From Diphasiastrum complanatum (lineage: Eukaryota > Streptophyta > Lycopodiopsida > Lycopodiales > Lycopodiaceae): a stretch of DNA of 64,000 nucleotides. Shown piece after piece: positions 45,961-58,060 of the stretch. Under the pieces are notes generated by a model, which was not told the origin of the DNA, searched no databases, and was given only the letters and a program-made list of their open reading frames with translations. Where the stretch lies: positions 20,132,349 to 20,196,348 of the forward strand of contig CM055109.1 in the NCBI GenBank assembly GCA_029204225.1, written 5' to 3'. Position 1 is the first letter of the stretch. Each line of letters opens with the position of its first letter. Both the position numbers and the translations under genes were made by a program.

Positions 45961-46337
45961 CAAGTTTAGGCCCAAAAGTGCGTAATCTTTAAAAAATAAT
46001 AAATTTAGAAGCTAAAAATAGCAAAAAAATTGTAATTTTTAGCAGGTGAGCTTTGAGAATTCTTGGGTGGCCTCTATGAGCTCTTTAGAGATGGTTCTGG
46101 AAAATTCTAACAGCCTCTCTTTAGTAGAAGTATGTTTTTATACATTCCCACCTCTATTTATACTTGTTGTGTCAGTATTGAGTTTTGGAGTTTGAGAGTT
46201 TTGGATGAATTGCAACAGGACTTTTCTTTCACTAGCACTATTTCCAAGAATCCTTGATGAGAATTTTTCTTCTTTTGTCCAACTTTGTTGATTCATTTTG
46301 TCAAACAATATTAACTTCTAGACTCTCTCTGTACACT
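45961..46337. other. Spacer between the coiled-coil frame and integrase end
   Basis: No coding content recognised. Confidence 0.4.
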
Positions 46338-46690
46338 TTACTCTTGAAAACAAAAAATAACCACAATAAAAATCATAGAACAAGGGAAAAAAGAACAATT
46401 ATACCAAAAAAGTGAAAAAAGAACAATGAAACAAAAATAAAATAATGTAAACAAGTAAGATGGGAAAGGTTTATTCAGGGGGTGATAAGTGTAGTAACGT
46501 CTTAGATGACTACCATTTACTAGTGTTGGTAAAGGGTTCCCTTCCAAGGTGGCAAGTTGCACAACGCCATTTTCATAAATCTTTGTTACCTTGTATGGGC
46601 CCAAGTCTAAAAATTTCAGTTTGCCTTTCGTGACCTTGCTCTGATACATTAGAGCTAAGTCACCCCTACATAAATCCTTCCATTTTAGAA
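46338..46690 (-). pseudogene. Integrase C-terminus of a second-lineage gypsy element
   Basis: GDLALMYQSKVTKGKLKFLD is followed by LGPYKVTKIYENGVVQL and LVNGSHLRRYY. This GPYKV.. / VNG..LRRYY arrangement is typical of the Athila/Tat branch and unlike B or D, which have chromodomain tails. The frame ends in a hydrophobic tail. The rest of pol is absent; copia fragments begin right at 46.7 kb. Confidence 0.7.
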
Positions 46691-46699
46691 TGTGGTCAT

Positions 46700-47718
46700 G
46701 CCAAGCTTTTCATCATCTCTTTCAAGGCGATTTGTTTTGGTATCACATAGAATCATGAGTAAGCCTAATCGTTGCTGTGTAGACACAAAAGCATTGAATG
46801 ATGAGTTGGCTTGCATTTATGAAAGCATTAAGGAAGGAGAACTTGCCAATGGAGATGACAAGAGGGTGATCTACACGGCCAATGATGGTGAGTGTGCAAT
46901 CAAAGGGATTGGCACAATTCCTTTTTCTCTCTCTACAAATAAGAATGTTCATTTGGAGGATGTCTTATTTATTCCATCTACTACCAAGAATTTGCTTAGT
47001 GTGAGTCAAATGCTAAGTAAAGGCCTCAAGGTGGAGTTTGATGGAGATGCTTGTATGATCAAAAGGAAGGATGTCTTGGTTGGAAAAGGTAAAAGGCAAG
47101 AGAAGTTGTTCAAATTAGATGCTTGTGTTATTCCTAACCAAGTTGGATGTGTTTCAAGAGAGCAAATACCTATTCAAGAGGTTTGGCATAAAAGGATGGG
47201 AACCTCAACTTCAAGTCATTGGAGGTAATGGCTAGAAAGAAGGTTGTGATGGGTCTTCCAAGTTCCTTAAGTGGCATTAATCATGTTTGTGAGTCTTGTG
47301 CTTTGTCAAAGTCACATAGACTACCTTATACTAGATCTATATCTAGATCTACAAAGCCTTTTCAACTTGTACATTAGGATATTCATGGATTTACTACAAT
47401 TAGCAATAGTGGAGCTAAGATGTATGTAACATTCATTGATGATTTTAGTAGATTTTGTTGGGTCTATCTACCAAAGAGCAAGGATGAAGTGTATGATGTC
47501 TTCATCAAGTTCAAGAATGCGAGGGAGAAGCAATTTTCCACAAGGATCAAGTGCTTAAGGAGCGACAATGGTGGTGAGTACATATCTACCAAGTTCACCT
47601 TTTGTGATGAGCATGGAATCAAGAGGGAGCTTCATAATGTCCTTGTAGCCAAGGAGAGTAGGATGCTACTTCTCAAGGCAAGGATGGGAGCAATGTCCTT
47701 GCAAGGTGGATACTAGTC
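46700..47718 (+). pseudogene. Copia fragment I: protease end and integrase, fused to a gag piece
   Basis: Protease end GTIPFSLSTNKNVHLEDVLF and STTKNLLSVSQMLSKG, gag-pre-integrase EVWHKRMG, a frameshift near 47210, then SLSGINHVCESCALSKSHRL and the integrase core (D in MYVTFIDDFSRFCWVY, RSDNGGEYISTKF). At about 47645 it jumps from EHGIKRELHN to VLVAKESRMLLLKARMGAMS, which matches the end of copia gag (VLVAKEYRMLHAKSRM in K1). A TAG lies in place of a codon near 47378. The domain order is therefore reversed by recombination. Confidence 0.82.
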
Positions 47719-47719
47719 C

Positions 47720-49010
47720 TAGTTCATCTCTCATTGACAAACCCGATGGAGAACTATGGGATATCATTGAATGCACTAAAGACACCAAGACAAAGCTTCT
47801 AGTGAATCCGGCAATGATCACCAAATGGAGATAGAGAGATGGGAAGGCTTTTTCCACGATCACTCCCAATATCAATGATGCCCAGACTAGTGATATTAGA
47901 TCAGCTCAAACAATTGAAGATGCTTCAGACATATTAGCTACACTCTATGACATTAAAGGTGTACCTTCCGAGCTTCATCTGAATAGATCCTTATTCACAC
48001 TCAAAATGTCTGAAATTGACTCTAATTCTATCCACCATGACAATTTCAAAAATCTTATGGAACAAATGACTACTATTAAATATAGACAACTTTAATGACA
48101 TCCTGACTCTATTATTGAGTCTACTAGAAGCATATGAGAATTGAGTCTTGGTGATTCCTACTCAACAATTTCTCACTCTTACTACAATGATATCGACGCT
48201 AGTTCAAGAGGAGATCAAAAGATATTGATCATCTTCTAATTCAAGCTCTATAAAGAACAGTCAACATCGAGCTCAAAATCATCATCTTCTCAACCATGCA
48301 AAACACTATTTTGTAGATATTGCAAGAGGACAGGTCATTTCATAAGAGACTACAAAAAACTAAAGTACAACAATAAAAGAGAAAATCAATTTTAGTAGCA
48401 AGCCAGTATTGTTGATAATAGTTAATTGACTCAAGTCCAACAAGGAGAAGAAGATGAAGTTGGCTTCATGACCAAATCTGAAGAACTCCAAGATGACGAC
48501 TCTCGGTATCTGGATTTAGGAGCAACTCAACACATGAAACACCATCATAACTGATTGCATGCTTTCAAGCCCTTCACTCATTCCAAAGTTGTACAATTGG
48601 GTGACAACTCCTCTCATAGTATAAAAGGTGAAGGTATTGCCAAACTCAAAATTTAGAATGGTGATGTCAAATTATCATTCAATGTTTTTCACACTCCAAA
48701 TCTTACAATATGGTCTCAATTAGTAGGATAGCCGATTTGGGTCAATATAGGGTCAAATATAATACTGAAGGTTGCACCATTTTTCACAAATCCAAAAAGA
48801 AATGAGCTTTTGGTAAAAAGTTTGACTACCTCTATAAATTTAGCCAATGTTATTCTAACAATAGCAAACATCTTCATACTTCAACTTCTATAAATCCAGA
48901 TCTACTTTGGCATTTCAGACTAAGCAATTTAAATCATAGAAGTATCTAGAAAATGTCAAATTTGAAAATAGTTCAAGATCTATATTATACTAGTAAATCA
49001 ATTTCCTAAG
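47720..49010 (+). pseudogene. Decayed copia fragment J: gag, knuckle, protease, pre-integrase
   Basis: Gag UBN2-like stretches with stops (TIEDASDILATLYDIKGVPS), a knuckle CRYCKRTGHFIRDY whose last Cys is Tyr, protease LDLGATQHMKHH where DSG is degraded, and LWHFRLSNLNHRS near 48905. The same lineage as element F. Ends near 49010 without LTR. Heavily mutated. Confidence 0.72.
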
Positions 49011-49052
49011 TCTATAAGAGTTGCATTGTGATGACAATGAATGTCGCGGTAT

Positions 49053-49104
49053 GCTATGATACCACTGATGAGAATGTCGCGATATGCTCTGATACCACTG
49101 ATGA
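49053..49104 (-). promoter_or_regulatory. Two primer-binding-site/LTR junctions in tandem
   Basis: GCT(A/C)TGATACCACTGATGA occurs at 49053 and 49086; on the minus strand this is TCATCA followed by GTGGTATCAGAGC. Two further copies lie at 49647 and 49685. They mark four LTR/leader junctions in about 650 bp. Confidence 0.75.
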
Positions 49105-49624
49105 CAATTTTCACCATCGCAAAACGGTCGTCAGAGCGAAGCAACCCGACTCAATCTCGATTCGGATGGAGTTCAGATGTGGTTGCTGGACACTACCAGC
49201 TGAATCACTCCTATAGTCCTCCAGAATGTAGTTAGGCACAGTTGATTTACATTTATAAATTAATGCAGCACTCAACAAATCCAACCAATGTGCGGAATTG
49301 AAATTAATGGGAGAATCAGACACATGAATAATAGCAGACACATTTGCATACAAGACCATACAACGAAAAAGGAGACATGTGCACAATGGCTACAAGGTCA
49401 TCTATTGATTTTTTCTGATTCTTCAGGCACTGCATGCAGATCCACGCAATGCATTGGCGTGAGAGAAACACGGTTCTCTCACAAATGGATGTCTCGCTTA
49501 CTAGCGAACTTGTCGATCTCTATGGATCCTGATCACAGAACTCATCTCGCACGCAGGCGGACTTCTTGTCTGTATTTCGTCTTGATTGCTTGGCCTCCTG
49601 GATCTAATAGCTTCTTGGCTACGT
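49099..49624 (-). repeat. LTR fragment, left arm of an inverted pair
   Basis: Minus-strand LTR ending TCATCA at 49099. Matches 50108-50605 in inverted orientation (TTCAGCTGGCAGTG, GCAGATCCACGCA(A/G)TGC, CAGACAAGAAGTCCGCCTG types). A third copy lies at 28859-29205. Confidence 0.85.
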
Positions 49625-50107
49625 CAGATTATAACAAGATAGACAGGCTCTGATACCACTGATGAGGAATGATTTCGGTGATATGCTCTGATACCACTGA
49701 TGAAAAGATGAGTCGCGATCGTGAAACAGTCATGAACACCCAACGAGAAGACATGAACGTGAGAGATTCACGAACGAGAATCTTTGCGATCCAACATGAG
49801 AAATTCAGACAACCGAAACAAAACCAACAACGCGACACAAAAAATGTCGCGAAACCTTCTTCTGCCCTCATGCTCCAAAGAGTACCAACAAAGATCCTGC
49901 AAGTATCCAGAAGTACAGATATCTGATCTGAAGGCATGACATCGGCAGATATACGCTAGGTCGTGGCTAATCTGCCACTCTTCTAATTTCTTGATTAGTT
50001 GTAGATGTTTAGTCACTCTAGTCTTAAAGTTACATAGAGCGACTATATACTTACTAGATGGTACTTGACATATACAAGAACACATATATAGATGAAGTAG
50101 TCTGATG
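49625..50107. other. Spacer of the inverted LTR pair
   Basis: Contains two more copies of the LTR/primer-site junction sequence (49647 and 49685) and a decayed LTR piece. No coding domain recognised. Confidence 0.55.
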
Positions 50108-50605
50108 CTAGTAAGCACTCAAGACGAAATATAGACAAGAAGTCCGCCTGCATGCAAGACGAGTCCTATGATCATGATCCATAGAGATCCACAAGTCCAC
50201 TAGTAAGCGAGACATCCATTCGTGAGAGAACCGTGTTTCTCTTACGCCAACGCACTGCGTGGATCTGCATGCAATGCTTGAAGAATCGGAGAAAATCAAT
50301 AGATGATTTTTGTAGCAATTGTGCACATGTCAATTTATGATGTATGATCTTGAATGCAAAAGTTTCTGCTGTTACACATGTGTCTGATTCTCCCATTCAT
50401 TTTAATTCCGCACATTGGTTGAATTTGTTGAATGCTGCATTAATTTATAAACGTAGATCAGTTGTGTCTGACTACATTTTGGAGGACTGTAGGAGTGATT
50501 CAGCTGGCAGTGTCCAGCGACCACATTTAAACTCCATCCGAACGCATTGAATCGCTTTCGCCACTATTTTGCGACCGTTTTGCAATCACGACTCCCTTTT
50601 CATCA
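50108..50605 (+). repeat. LTR fragment, right arm of an inverted pair
   Basis: Plus-strand LTR ending TTTTCATCA at 50605 and followed by GTGGTATCGGCTTG, a decayed primer-binding site. Inverted relative to 49099-49624. Confidence 0.85.
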
Positions 50606-52629
50606 GTGGTATCGGCTTGTTTTGACGTGTTGCTCGACAGGAGATGAAGCTTCTAAGGGTTGTGAGCATCTCCAGAAGATTTGAATTGAAGCAGGGTGGA
50701 GTTGGCTCATTGATGACTTGCTTCCAATTGCTCAGGTAGATGATTCAACGGATGATGTACACGAGCTTAGTATTTCTTGAGACATGATGTGAATGCCACA
50801 CAAGGGGTTACTGAACGGTGGTGAGAGGAAGATGGAGTGGGTGTGACAGAGGGTGTTGTAATCTCGGAAGTGGTGAAGGTGGATAGATGGATGTTGCTGG
50901 ATGGATCGAAATTCCTTTTCTCATTATTGTCTTGCAAAAGCACTTTTGTTAGCAGAGGTTTCTCGTTTGACGTTTCTTGTAGTTGTTTGAATTCTTCATG
51001 GAGTTCGAGAGCTCTTCAAGCGGTCGCAAATGTATAGAGGCATTTCTGACCTTGTTTTTTTTTTTGAATGATCAACAAGCTGTTAACGTGTCGAATATTA
51101 TTGGGATTTAAGACATGGCTCATTATCATTGTTGAGAACCTCTAACATCCTTGAGTTTGTTGCTTCAAGCGCTGCAAACTTTATCAATGGTATGTTGTAG
51201 ATGTCCTAGATTTGTCTGCTTCATGAAGTACTATAGTTGATAAACTAGAGCGGTGCAGATTGATCCATCGGGGAGGAATGAAGATTTGAGACAAGGATGG
51301 GAGAAGTGAGATGAAGCTGCAAGATGTATTATATGGTGGAACATGAGGGAATGAATGGATGGAAACAAGGAATGAGTTGGGTCTTGTGTGAATTTCCATA
51401 TCTCTCCATAATATATCCAATGCTCCTTGTACAATTCTCCACAGAATCATCATTGCTCACCTTTGAAAATAGCTTTGTCATTGAGGTTGTGCGCTCATAG
51501 CTTCAATCTCTGATTGACTTGAGATTGTGCACTCATGTCACTTGCTGATGACTTGTGCTTTTTGTGGCCTCTACATATGATCGAATGGATGATGTACAAC
51601 AGTGGTAGTATGGGCGACCACTACTCAATGTACATTTTTCCAATGAAGCATTGCTATTGGCATTGGTAGGAACATTGGTCGTCTGCGTTGGTTTGCACAT
51701 AGCGTTTTCCTTTGATTTGACTTGAGAGCCCTTCATTGGTACAAGCTTCCACTTTATTGATGATGGGATGGCCATGGTGAGGCAATTGAAAAAGCGTGAA
51801 TATTGTAACGCTTATGTAAAACCAACTGCTTATTGATGATGGCGGTGATGGTGTTGTCGCAAATATTCCATCTTGTTGGGAAGATGGATCTTTTGCTGAA
51901 TCACAAATGCAACGCTATAATGTGTTCCATTTGTTTCGAAATAGAACATTGTCGATGAAGTGCATGAACTACTTATTTTCCTTGTTGAGTATTGTTGCAG
52001 TCATTTGTGTAAGCTGTTGAAGTAGATACAAATGACAATCCTTGTGAGATACTACAATTGTAGAGAGTGGAATATAATTGCTGATGAAATATCACCTATA
52101 GTTCTGTTGCAAAAGAAAACACACTAAATCGTACGACAATAGAACAAACAAACATGCAGCAACAAACGACATAGTTGACAGGACAAAACTTGAAATAAGA
52201 GAAAAAATGAAAAGTTGTAGCAGATAACTCTATAGAAGGAATTGCATGACACTCTTAAACCAAACTCTTGCCATAGCTATAGTGTTACAAAAGAAAAAAC
52301 CAAAGTCATAACGTGTAACATTTACGGAGCATGAAATAAGACAAATATGTCTTGGATACGAGTTGTCTTCTAGACACAAAACTAATGATTCATTAGGCGA
52401 TAGTTCAAAACTTGGCTCCAGGGTATGATATCAATTGCTTGGTCATAGAGACATAACGAAGACCCAGAACTGAGATGGTACATTCTCGGTCTTATCTATG
52501 GATGATATTTGATATAGACCTTACATGGTTGCTAAATATGATGTAACTCTATTTGGATCATAAGCAACTATGTATCCGTAGATGACAAAAGAATCAGTAA
52601 TACTAGATGAGCCTAGACACATCTAATAC
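50606..52629. other. Unassigned 2-kb stretch
   Basis: Only short overlapping frames; no retroelement or other domain recognised. It could be decayed pol of the gypsy gag to its right, but nothing in it supports that directly. Confidence 0.45.
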
Positions 52630-53607
52630 TACTAATTTTGGTAATGTGCAAATGGATCAACTTGATGAGCAAACACATTGATATCTTCTACATAATACAT
52701 TGTTGGGTCTATGTAGCCGGAATCAATCGGGTGATAGACGATGTAGCAATATGTTGACTCTCTACAAAAGGCTGATGTGGTGGAAATTGGTGGGGAGCGA
52801 TTGGCCTTAGATAATAAGACTCTGGTCATAGAACCAAAGGACTGTGGTTGATAAGAAACTGGGCCTATTGGCCAAGGTTGATATTGTCCTGACTGCGCCG
52901 CGGGTGAATTGGCAGTGTAGTTCGGTGCATAATTTGGAGGTCCAGGTGGTCTGTACGGAGCACACACAGGGCACCATACATTTTCACAAATAGGAAAAGT
53001 TTTTTGGTTGAGGCGGATTCTTCAATACGTGAAGTCTCGTGTTTAGTCAGCCCCTTACCCTTTTTTCTTGTGATAATCGTTATCCTCATCAGACCCTTCA
53101 TCTTCTACTTAGATGGTGTCATCCATCGCGTACTTCAGCGTCGTGTAAGAGTCTACGGGTTGCAATTCTCTTCTAATAGCCTTGGGTAACCCGACTAGAA
53201 ATAATTTAATGGCCATTTTCTCAATGATTTTATCTTCAACACACTCTACCTTGAGACGTTTAAAATGCTCAATGTAGGTGCGTACAGATTCTCTGCTCCT
53301 CATTTTGATCTGAGTCAATTGGATGAAAGGGCTTTGAGTGCGCTTGCAAGGTTTAAAGCTTGTGGTGAGAGTTTTTTCTATGTCCGGGCTCTCTAGAATT
53401 AAATACCACTCTTTCGCATTGCCTTGTAGAACCATTATAAACAGTCTTAACTTTTCAGTGTCCGAGTTGTCTCCATAGAACTTACAAGCATTGTCGAAGT
53501 CTTAAAGGAAACGAACTGGGTTTGAGTCCCCACCATACTTCAGCGTATCAATTTGCGGAATCTCCTTCGCCACTCGCGGAGGCTGTTGATTTAAACTTGT
53601 TGCCATC
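52630..53607 (-). pseudogene. gag of a second-lineage gypsy element
   Basis: Start at the ATG complementary to 53605-53607 (MATSLNQQPPRVAKEIPQID). Retrotransposon gag region: GNAKEWYLILESPDI, FIQLTQIKMRSRESVRTYIE, IIEKMAIKLFLVGLPKAIRR. At least two stops (near 53502 and 53109) and a frameshift; then a Pro/Tyr/Gln-rich stretch (PPGPPNYAPNYTANSPAAQ) down to about 52632. It lies on the same strand as the integrase end at 46.3-46.7 kb, so both may come from one element of about 8-9 kb split by copia insertions. Confidence 0.8.
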
Positions 53608-53955
53608 GTGATCTAGCAGATATTCTATGCACTTAGGTGATGGGTGATGGATGTTGATATCAACAGATTTGGCAAACTTATCTTGACGGATCTATGGCTT
53701 CCTACTAGGACACTTCTAAGGCGTTCCCTACTAGAGGTGCCTAAGGCTATTAAACCAGATTCATCATGATAGAATTGTCGGCGATGGAAGACGGATATGT
53801 ACAATTATAGGTGCAAAGTGTATCTGCAAGAGCTCGAATTTTCCTGAGTGGAACCATATGATGTTGATCTTAGAGGATTTTACTAAGTTTCAAGTGCTTG
53901 TAATTATGGGGCTTCGTTGTGCTCACAAATGAACCTCTCTAGATAGAATTCGCAC
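53608..53955 (-). other. Leader next to the second-lineage gag
   Basis: No coding content; probably the 5' leader of the minus-strand gypsy gag. Confidence 0.45.
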
Positions 53956-53959
53956 GCAT

Positions 53960-54645
53960 GCCTGGGACTCGCACAAGTCCAGATCTTGCCAAAAATAGGA
54001 TATGCGAGTACTAGATAGTTCTATTTTAGGAGAGATCAGAGATTTTGCACTTAAAGGTATTTCTACTAGTTTGTTCTAGGTTTTCTTATATTATTTGGGA
54101 GTTTTTTTTCTTTTTTCTTTTTTTCTTTTTTATTATTTTCAGGAAATGATTCGCACAGGTTTGAAAGGTTCCCAAAAGAACTAGAAAATGACTCACATAG
54201 GGGAACAAAATGACTCGCACAAAACCGAAAATGACTAGCACAAGTTTGAAAGGTTCCCAAAAAGAAGTAGAAAATGACTTGCACAGGGGGAAGAAAATGA
54301 CTCGCACAAACCTGGAAATGACTCAGGTTGAAAGGTTCCCAAAAGAACTAGAAAATGACTAGCACAAGGGAACAAAATGACTCGCACAGGTTTGAAAGGT
54401 TTCCAAGAGAACTAGAAAATGACTTGTGCACAAGAACTTACTGCTCGCACAAGATGTGTACACAACCTACTCACACAGGACTTTGGTGAAGATCACACCT
54501 ACCCGCACAACCTACCTGAGGTACTCACGCAGCTATTTGAATGTTGAGGAACTCGCACACCCTGTTGTGGAACTCGCACAGCTGGCTAAAAGGTAAGGAA
54601 TTCGCTCACAGATCGAAAGAAGACAAAAAATGACTCACACACAAA
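53960..54645. repeat. Irregular array of ACTCGCACA-type repeats
   Basis: About 18 occurrences of ACTCGCACA or near variants (ACTAGCACA, ACTTGCACA, ACTCACACA). Between 54136 and 54430 they form a higher-order unit of about 80-90 bp including GGTTTGAAAGGTTCCCAAAA and AACTAGAAAATGACT, repeated three to four times; beyond that the short motif persists without the long unit. Lies upstream of the minus-strand gypsy gag. Confidence 0.85.
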
Positions 54646-54722
54646 TTGTGGAGCTAGAAACCGTGGAAATGACTTGCTATGAACACCAATGAGAAATGTG
54701 TGAATACTACTAAATAATCAAT

Positions 54723-54808
54723 GCTTCCAATAGCAAAGAAACAATAAAAAAAACACCGCTAAAGTGCTTCCAATAGCAAAGAAACAATAAAAAAAACACC
54801 GCTAAAGT
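54723..54808. repeat. 43-bp tandem duplication
   Basis: Units 54723-54765 and 54766-54808 are identical, starting GCTTCCAATAGCAAAG. Confidence 0.95.
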
Positions 54809-56840
54809 CTTAAAAAACAATCTAAAAACTGCTGAAAATGACTAAAAAATGGCCAGAAACGATTGAAATAAGGATGACAACCACCTCCAAAACCTGGAAA
54901 ATAGTAGGAAAACCTTGAAAAACTACGGAAGTGGGAAACACAGCCGAAAAAATCGTTAAAAAGGTCTGAAAAAGGCTGTGATGAAAAACAGATGGGCGCA
55001 GGGTGAAAAATGGCTATGAACATCTCTAAAAAATACTTCTCTGAAAAGCGGGTGATGGCAGTTGAAAAATGATGTTGATGGCAGCTGAAAAAACGGTTGA
55101 AAAACAGGCTAGCTTCCTAGAGAAGATGTGTTGAGAAAAATGAGAGCATGAGGCCAAATGTCAGACGCTAACCAAGATTTATGGCTTCAACAGTCAGTAG
55201 TCGTTTGCAAGAAAAGGATAAACCGTGACAACATGGATTAGCGTGACTTCATCGGAGAAGATCCACCGAAACTTGTTGAAATTCTACCTCAGAAATACGA
55301 TGGACCTACCTTAGAAAATTGGTGCGGAAAATTGAGTCAAACCCACTTAAAATTCACTTCTTGGAGGGCGCTAGATATATAGGAACTCTGGAATGACATC
55401 GTTAGATCCTCAGTAGGCAGGTGCGATGGTGGCTCTCTGTGGGCAATGATGGGCTACTTGGTCATGGTTGGCAAGTCACAGGTGCGCTGAATGTGCTGAC
55501 TACAAATCGGGGTAGCAATGGATCAAATGAGTTGAGGGAGGAAAATGCACATACTTCTTCTGCACAACAGTCTAAAAACAAACTTAAAATTTCTACAGAT
55601 TCTTGGATCCTATATCTGCTCATTGAAATAGCTCAATGAGACATAGTGGAGTGCATAGGAAAAGTCAGGCAAATGTGGGCTATTTGGGATCCATGCAATC
55701 TGATGTGGCAAATGACATTTGGCTACATGATGGAGCAGATGTTGGCATTCTCATCATTGAATACATAGCTTCCATTTGCATCATCTCTACTTGCTGGATA
55801 GTTGAGAGTTGTTCAATTTTTGTCAACATTTGTGAAGCTTGCACTTGAATATCCACCTGCTGCATTTGAGAATCCTCCGGTTCTTCCCCTTGGGTCTGAA
55901 ATTATTGATTCTTTTCTCTTCTTGATCTATGACAACTGCATCGAGCCATAAAACTTCTACATCTGACCAGAATGGAATGCTGCAAATGAGTGTTGGACCT
56001 CTTTCTCCTCCTAAGAACTGTCTCTCCCACTTTTCTAGACTAGTGAACGACCTTTTCAGAGTGTTTGCAGGCGTTTTGTGTGTTGGTTTCAACAAAGGGG
56101 AGACATGGCATGCTATAGAATCCGCAAAGCTTGCTATTGAGAAATCAACAGGAAAACATGTGATTCTCCTCCGTCTAGCGCCAGGCTGATCCTTCCAATG
56201 GATTGCACCAGCTGATCCTTCCAAATCGCATGGGCTGCAGATTTTCGTGGGCTACAGACGGGGAAAACATTGATGGAAACCTGTCACTCCATCGCTAGTA
56301 CGTTAGGAACCTTCTAGTGTGGGGTAGGCTGCAGCAGGGTCGTGCTGGGTTGGCTATTAGTTGCTCTAGTCTGCTCGCTAGAGAGCTGCAAACGAGGAAG
56401 AAATCAGAAATAAGCTGCAAATGATTAGATGAAACATCCGCTGGTGGTTGCCTACTCCAAAGCAGAAGCTCCTATCCATACAAGCCCTCTTGAAAATCTA
56501 ACCAAAATCCGCCTTAGTAAACAGCTTGAAAGTTGCGCTGTCTAAGCATTGGAAGACTGGAGATGTAAACAAAAAATAGACAAGATTGTACACTACAAAT
56601 GCAAGAAAGAAAACAACTTAGCAAACAAGCATAAAAGTGAGAAAAGAGTGGCAATGTGCAGCTGAAAACAAGCAAAAAACACCAACAAAAGATGTAAATG
56701 CTAGTTTAAAACATGACAAAACAGAACTTCTACATTACAAAAGCAAAAAATCAAGCAAAAAGCATGAGAAAAGTGCGGAAAGAGCGGCAACGACGCCAAT
56801 GTTGTTCATCCACACTGGCTATTGCTCCGAGTTATGGCTT
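54809..56840. other. Unassigned 2-kb stretch
   Basis: Short frames on both strands, none with a recognised domain. Confidence 0.5.
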
Positions 56841-57008
56841 CTCCCAACTAACCCTCACTAAGGCTATTTCCAACTAGCATGGATATGGATGCAAGAAAGA
56901 CAGTCATAAGCATGGTGAGTATTCCTCCCAACTAACCCTCACTAAGGCTATTTCCAACTAGCATGGATATGGATGCAAGAAAGACAGTCATAAGCATGGT
57001 GATTATTC
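56841..57008. repeat. 84-bp tandem duplication
   Basis: Units 56841-56924 and 56925-57008 start CTCCCAACTAACCCTC and differ at one position near the end (GTGAGTATT versus GTGATTATT). Confidence 0.95.
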
Positions 57009-57489
57009 CTCCATTTAAGTCTAGAATATACATAGCGTCATAAAAAAAATATTCCAAAATATGCAAGTTCTTTTGTCGTTTGTCCTCCGTATTGTAATCT
57101 GTCAATTTTTGAATGAATGACATCTATGATATCTGAAAGAGTGGCTATGATTTCCCATTCATGTATATGTGATGGATATAGATCTGCAATACAAAACTAT
57201 AATAAGTTTCCATTCATAAATACAATTACATGTTAAAAATGACTAGCAACTCAAAAGATTAAGATACTTACAATTGCATCTTCGAAAATCACATGGATTT
57301 ATAGCATCCACATTAAGTTCTGAATGCATATAAACATGTTGAACAAGCACGTCTAAAATGGTTTGTCCACCTAGAGATACTTTGAAATTAATAATCTGAC
57401 CTTTCCAATAAGATCTATATGTATACTTGGCTTTTTTCTTTTGGCGAAAAGCCCCTCTTGCTGATGGATGCATCAGTACCCAAGAAGCC

Positions 57490-57574
<85 letters not shown>

Positions 57575-58060
57575 CCTTCTCTATATTGATTTCTGACTAT
57601 TAGCATGCCATAACATCTCTAGAAACATTAGTAGACGATGTATTATAGGGTTGATGAAGAAGTTTGGCTCAAAAAAACATTCATCTTAAAACTACTACTC
57701 CTTGATCATCTTGAAATCAGGATAACCATTATTGATGATTTTGAGGGTATAAAAATAGGCTTGATTGTTACTGCTTACAAACCTAGTGAATATTGTGGCT
57801 ATTAATGTTTCTCCTGTAGACAGAGTAGGCCCTAAAGGTTCTCCTCGCATCAGGCAAGTTGTCAAGAGCTTCTCTTACATAAAAACTATGAGCATAGAAA
57901 ATCTCATACCTACTTATTTCACACTCCACCAAGACAAAATTGGACCTTCCATCCTTAACTTCATTAAACCAAGTTACCACAAAATGCATTTCATTCCTCA
58001 TTTTGAAGGACACATCAAGAAAAACCCCAAAACTCAAAATCCTAATTTAATTAGCAACTT
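56900..58060 (-). pseudogene. Possible exon-intron coding relic, unidentified
   Basis: Several minus-strand stretches look coding: REALDNLPDARRTFRAYSV (about 57800-57870), a 76-codon frame at 57473-57243 (RSYWKGQIINFKVSLGGQTI), then after a plausible GT..AG gap (donor near 57270, acceptor CAG near 57186) HEWEIIATLSDIIDVIHSKI. They are separated by a GA tract. No family is recognised, and the open frame on the opposite strand (57765-58157) weakens the case. Confidence 0.3.
57494..57571. repeat. (GA)39 microsatellite
   Basis: Uninterrupted 78-bp dinucleotide tract. Confidence 0.96.

Noticed and set aside
49028-50550. Short frames of 60-120 codons in the inverted LTR cluster
   Set aside because: They lie in LTR sequence and mirror each other between the inverted arms.
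54066-54307. Ser/Phe-rich minus-strand frames
   Set aside because: Translation of the ACTCGCACA-type repeat array.
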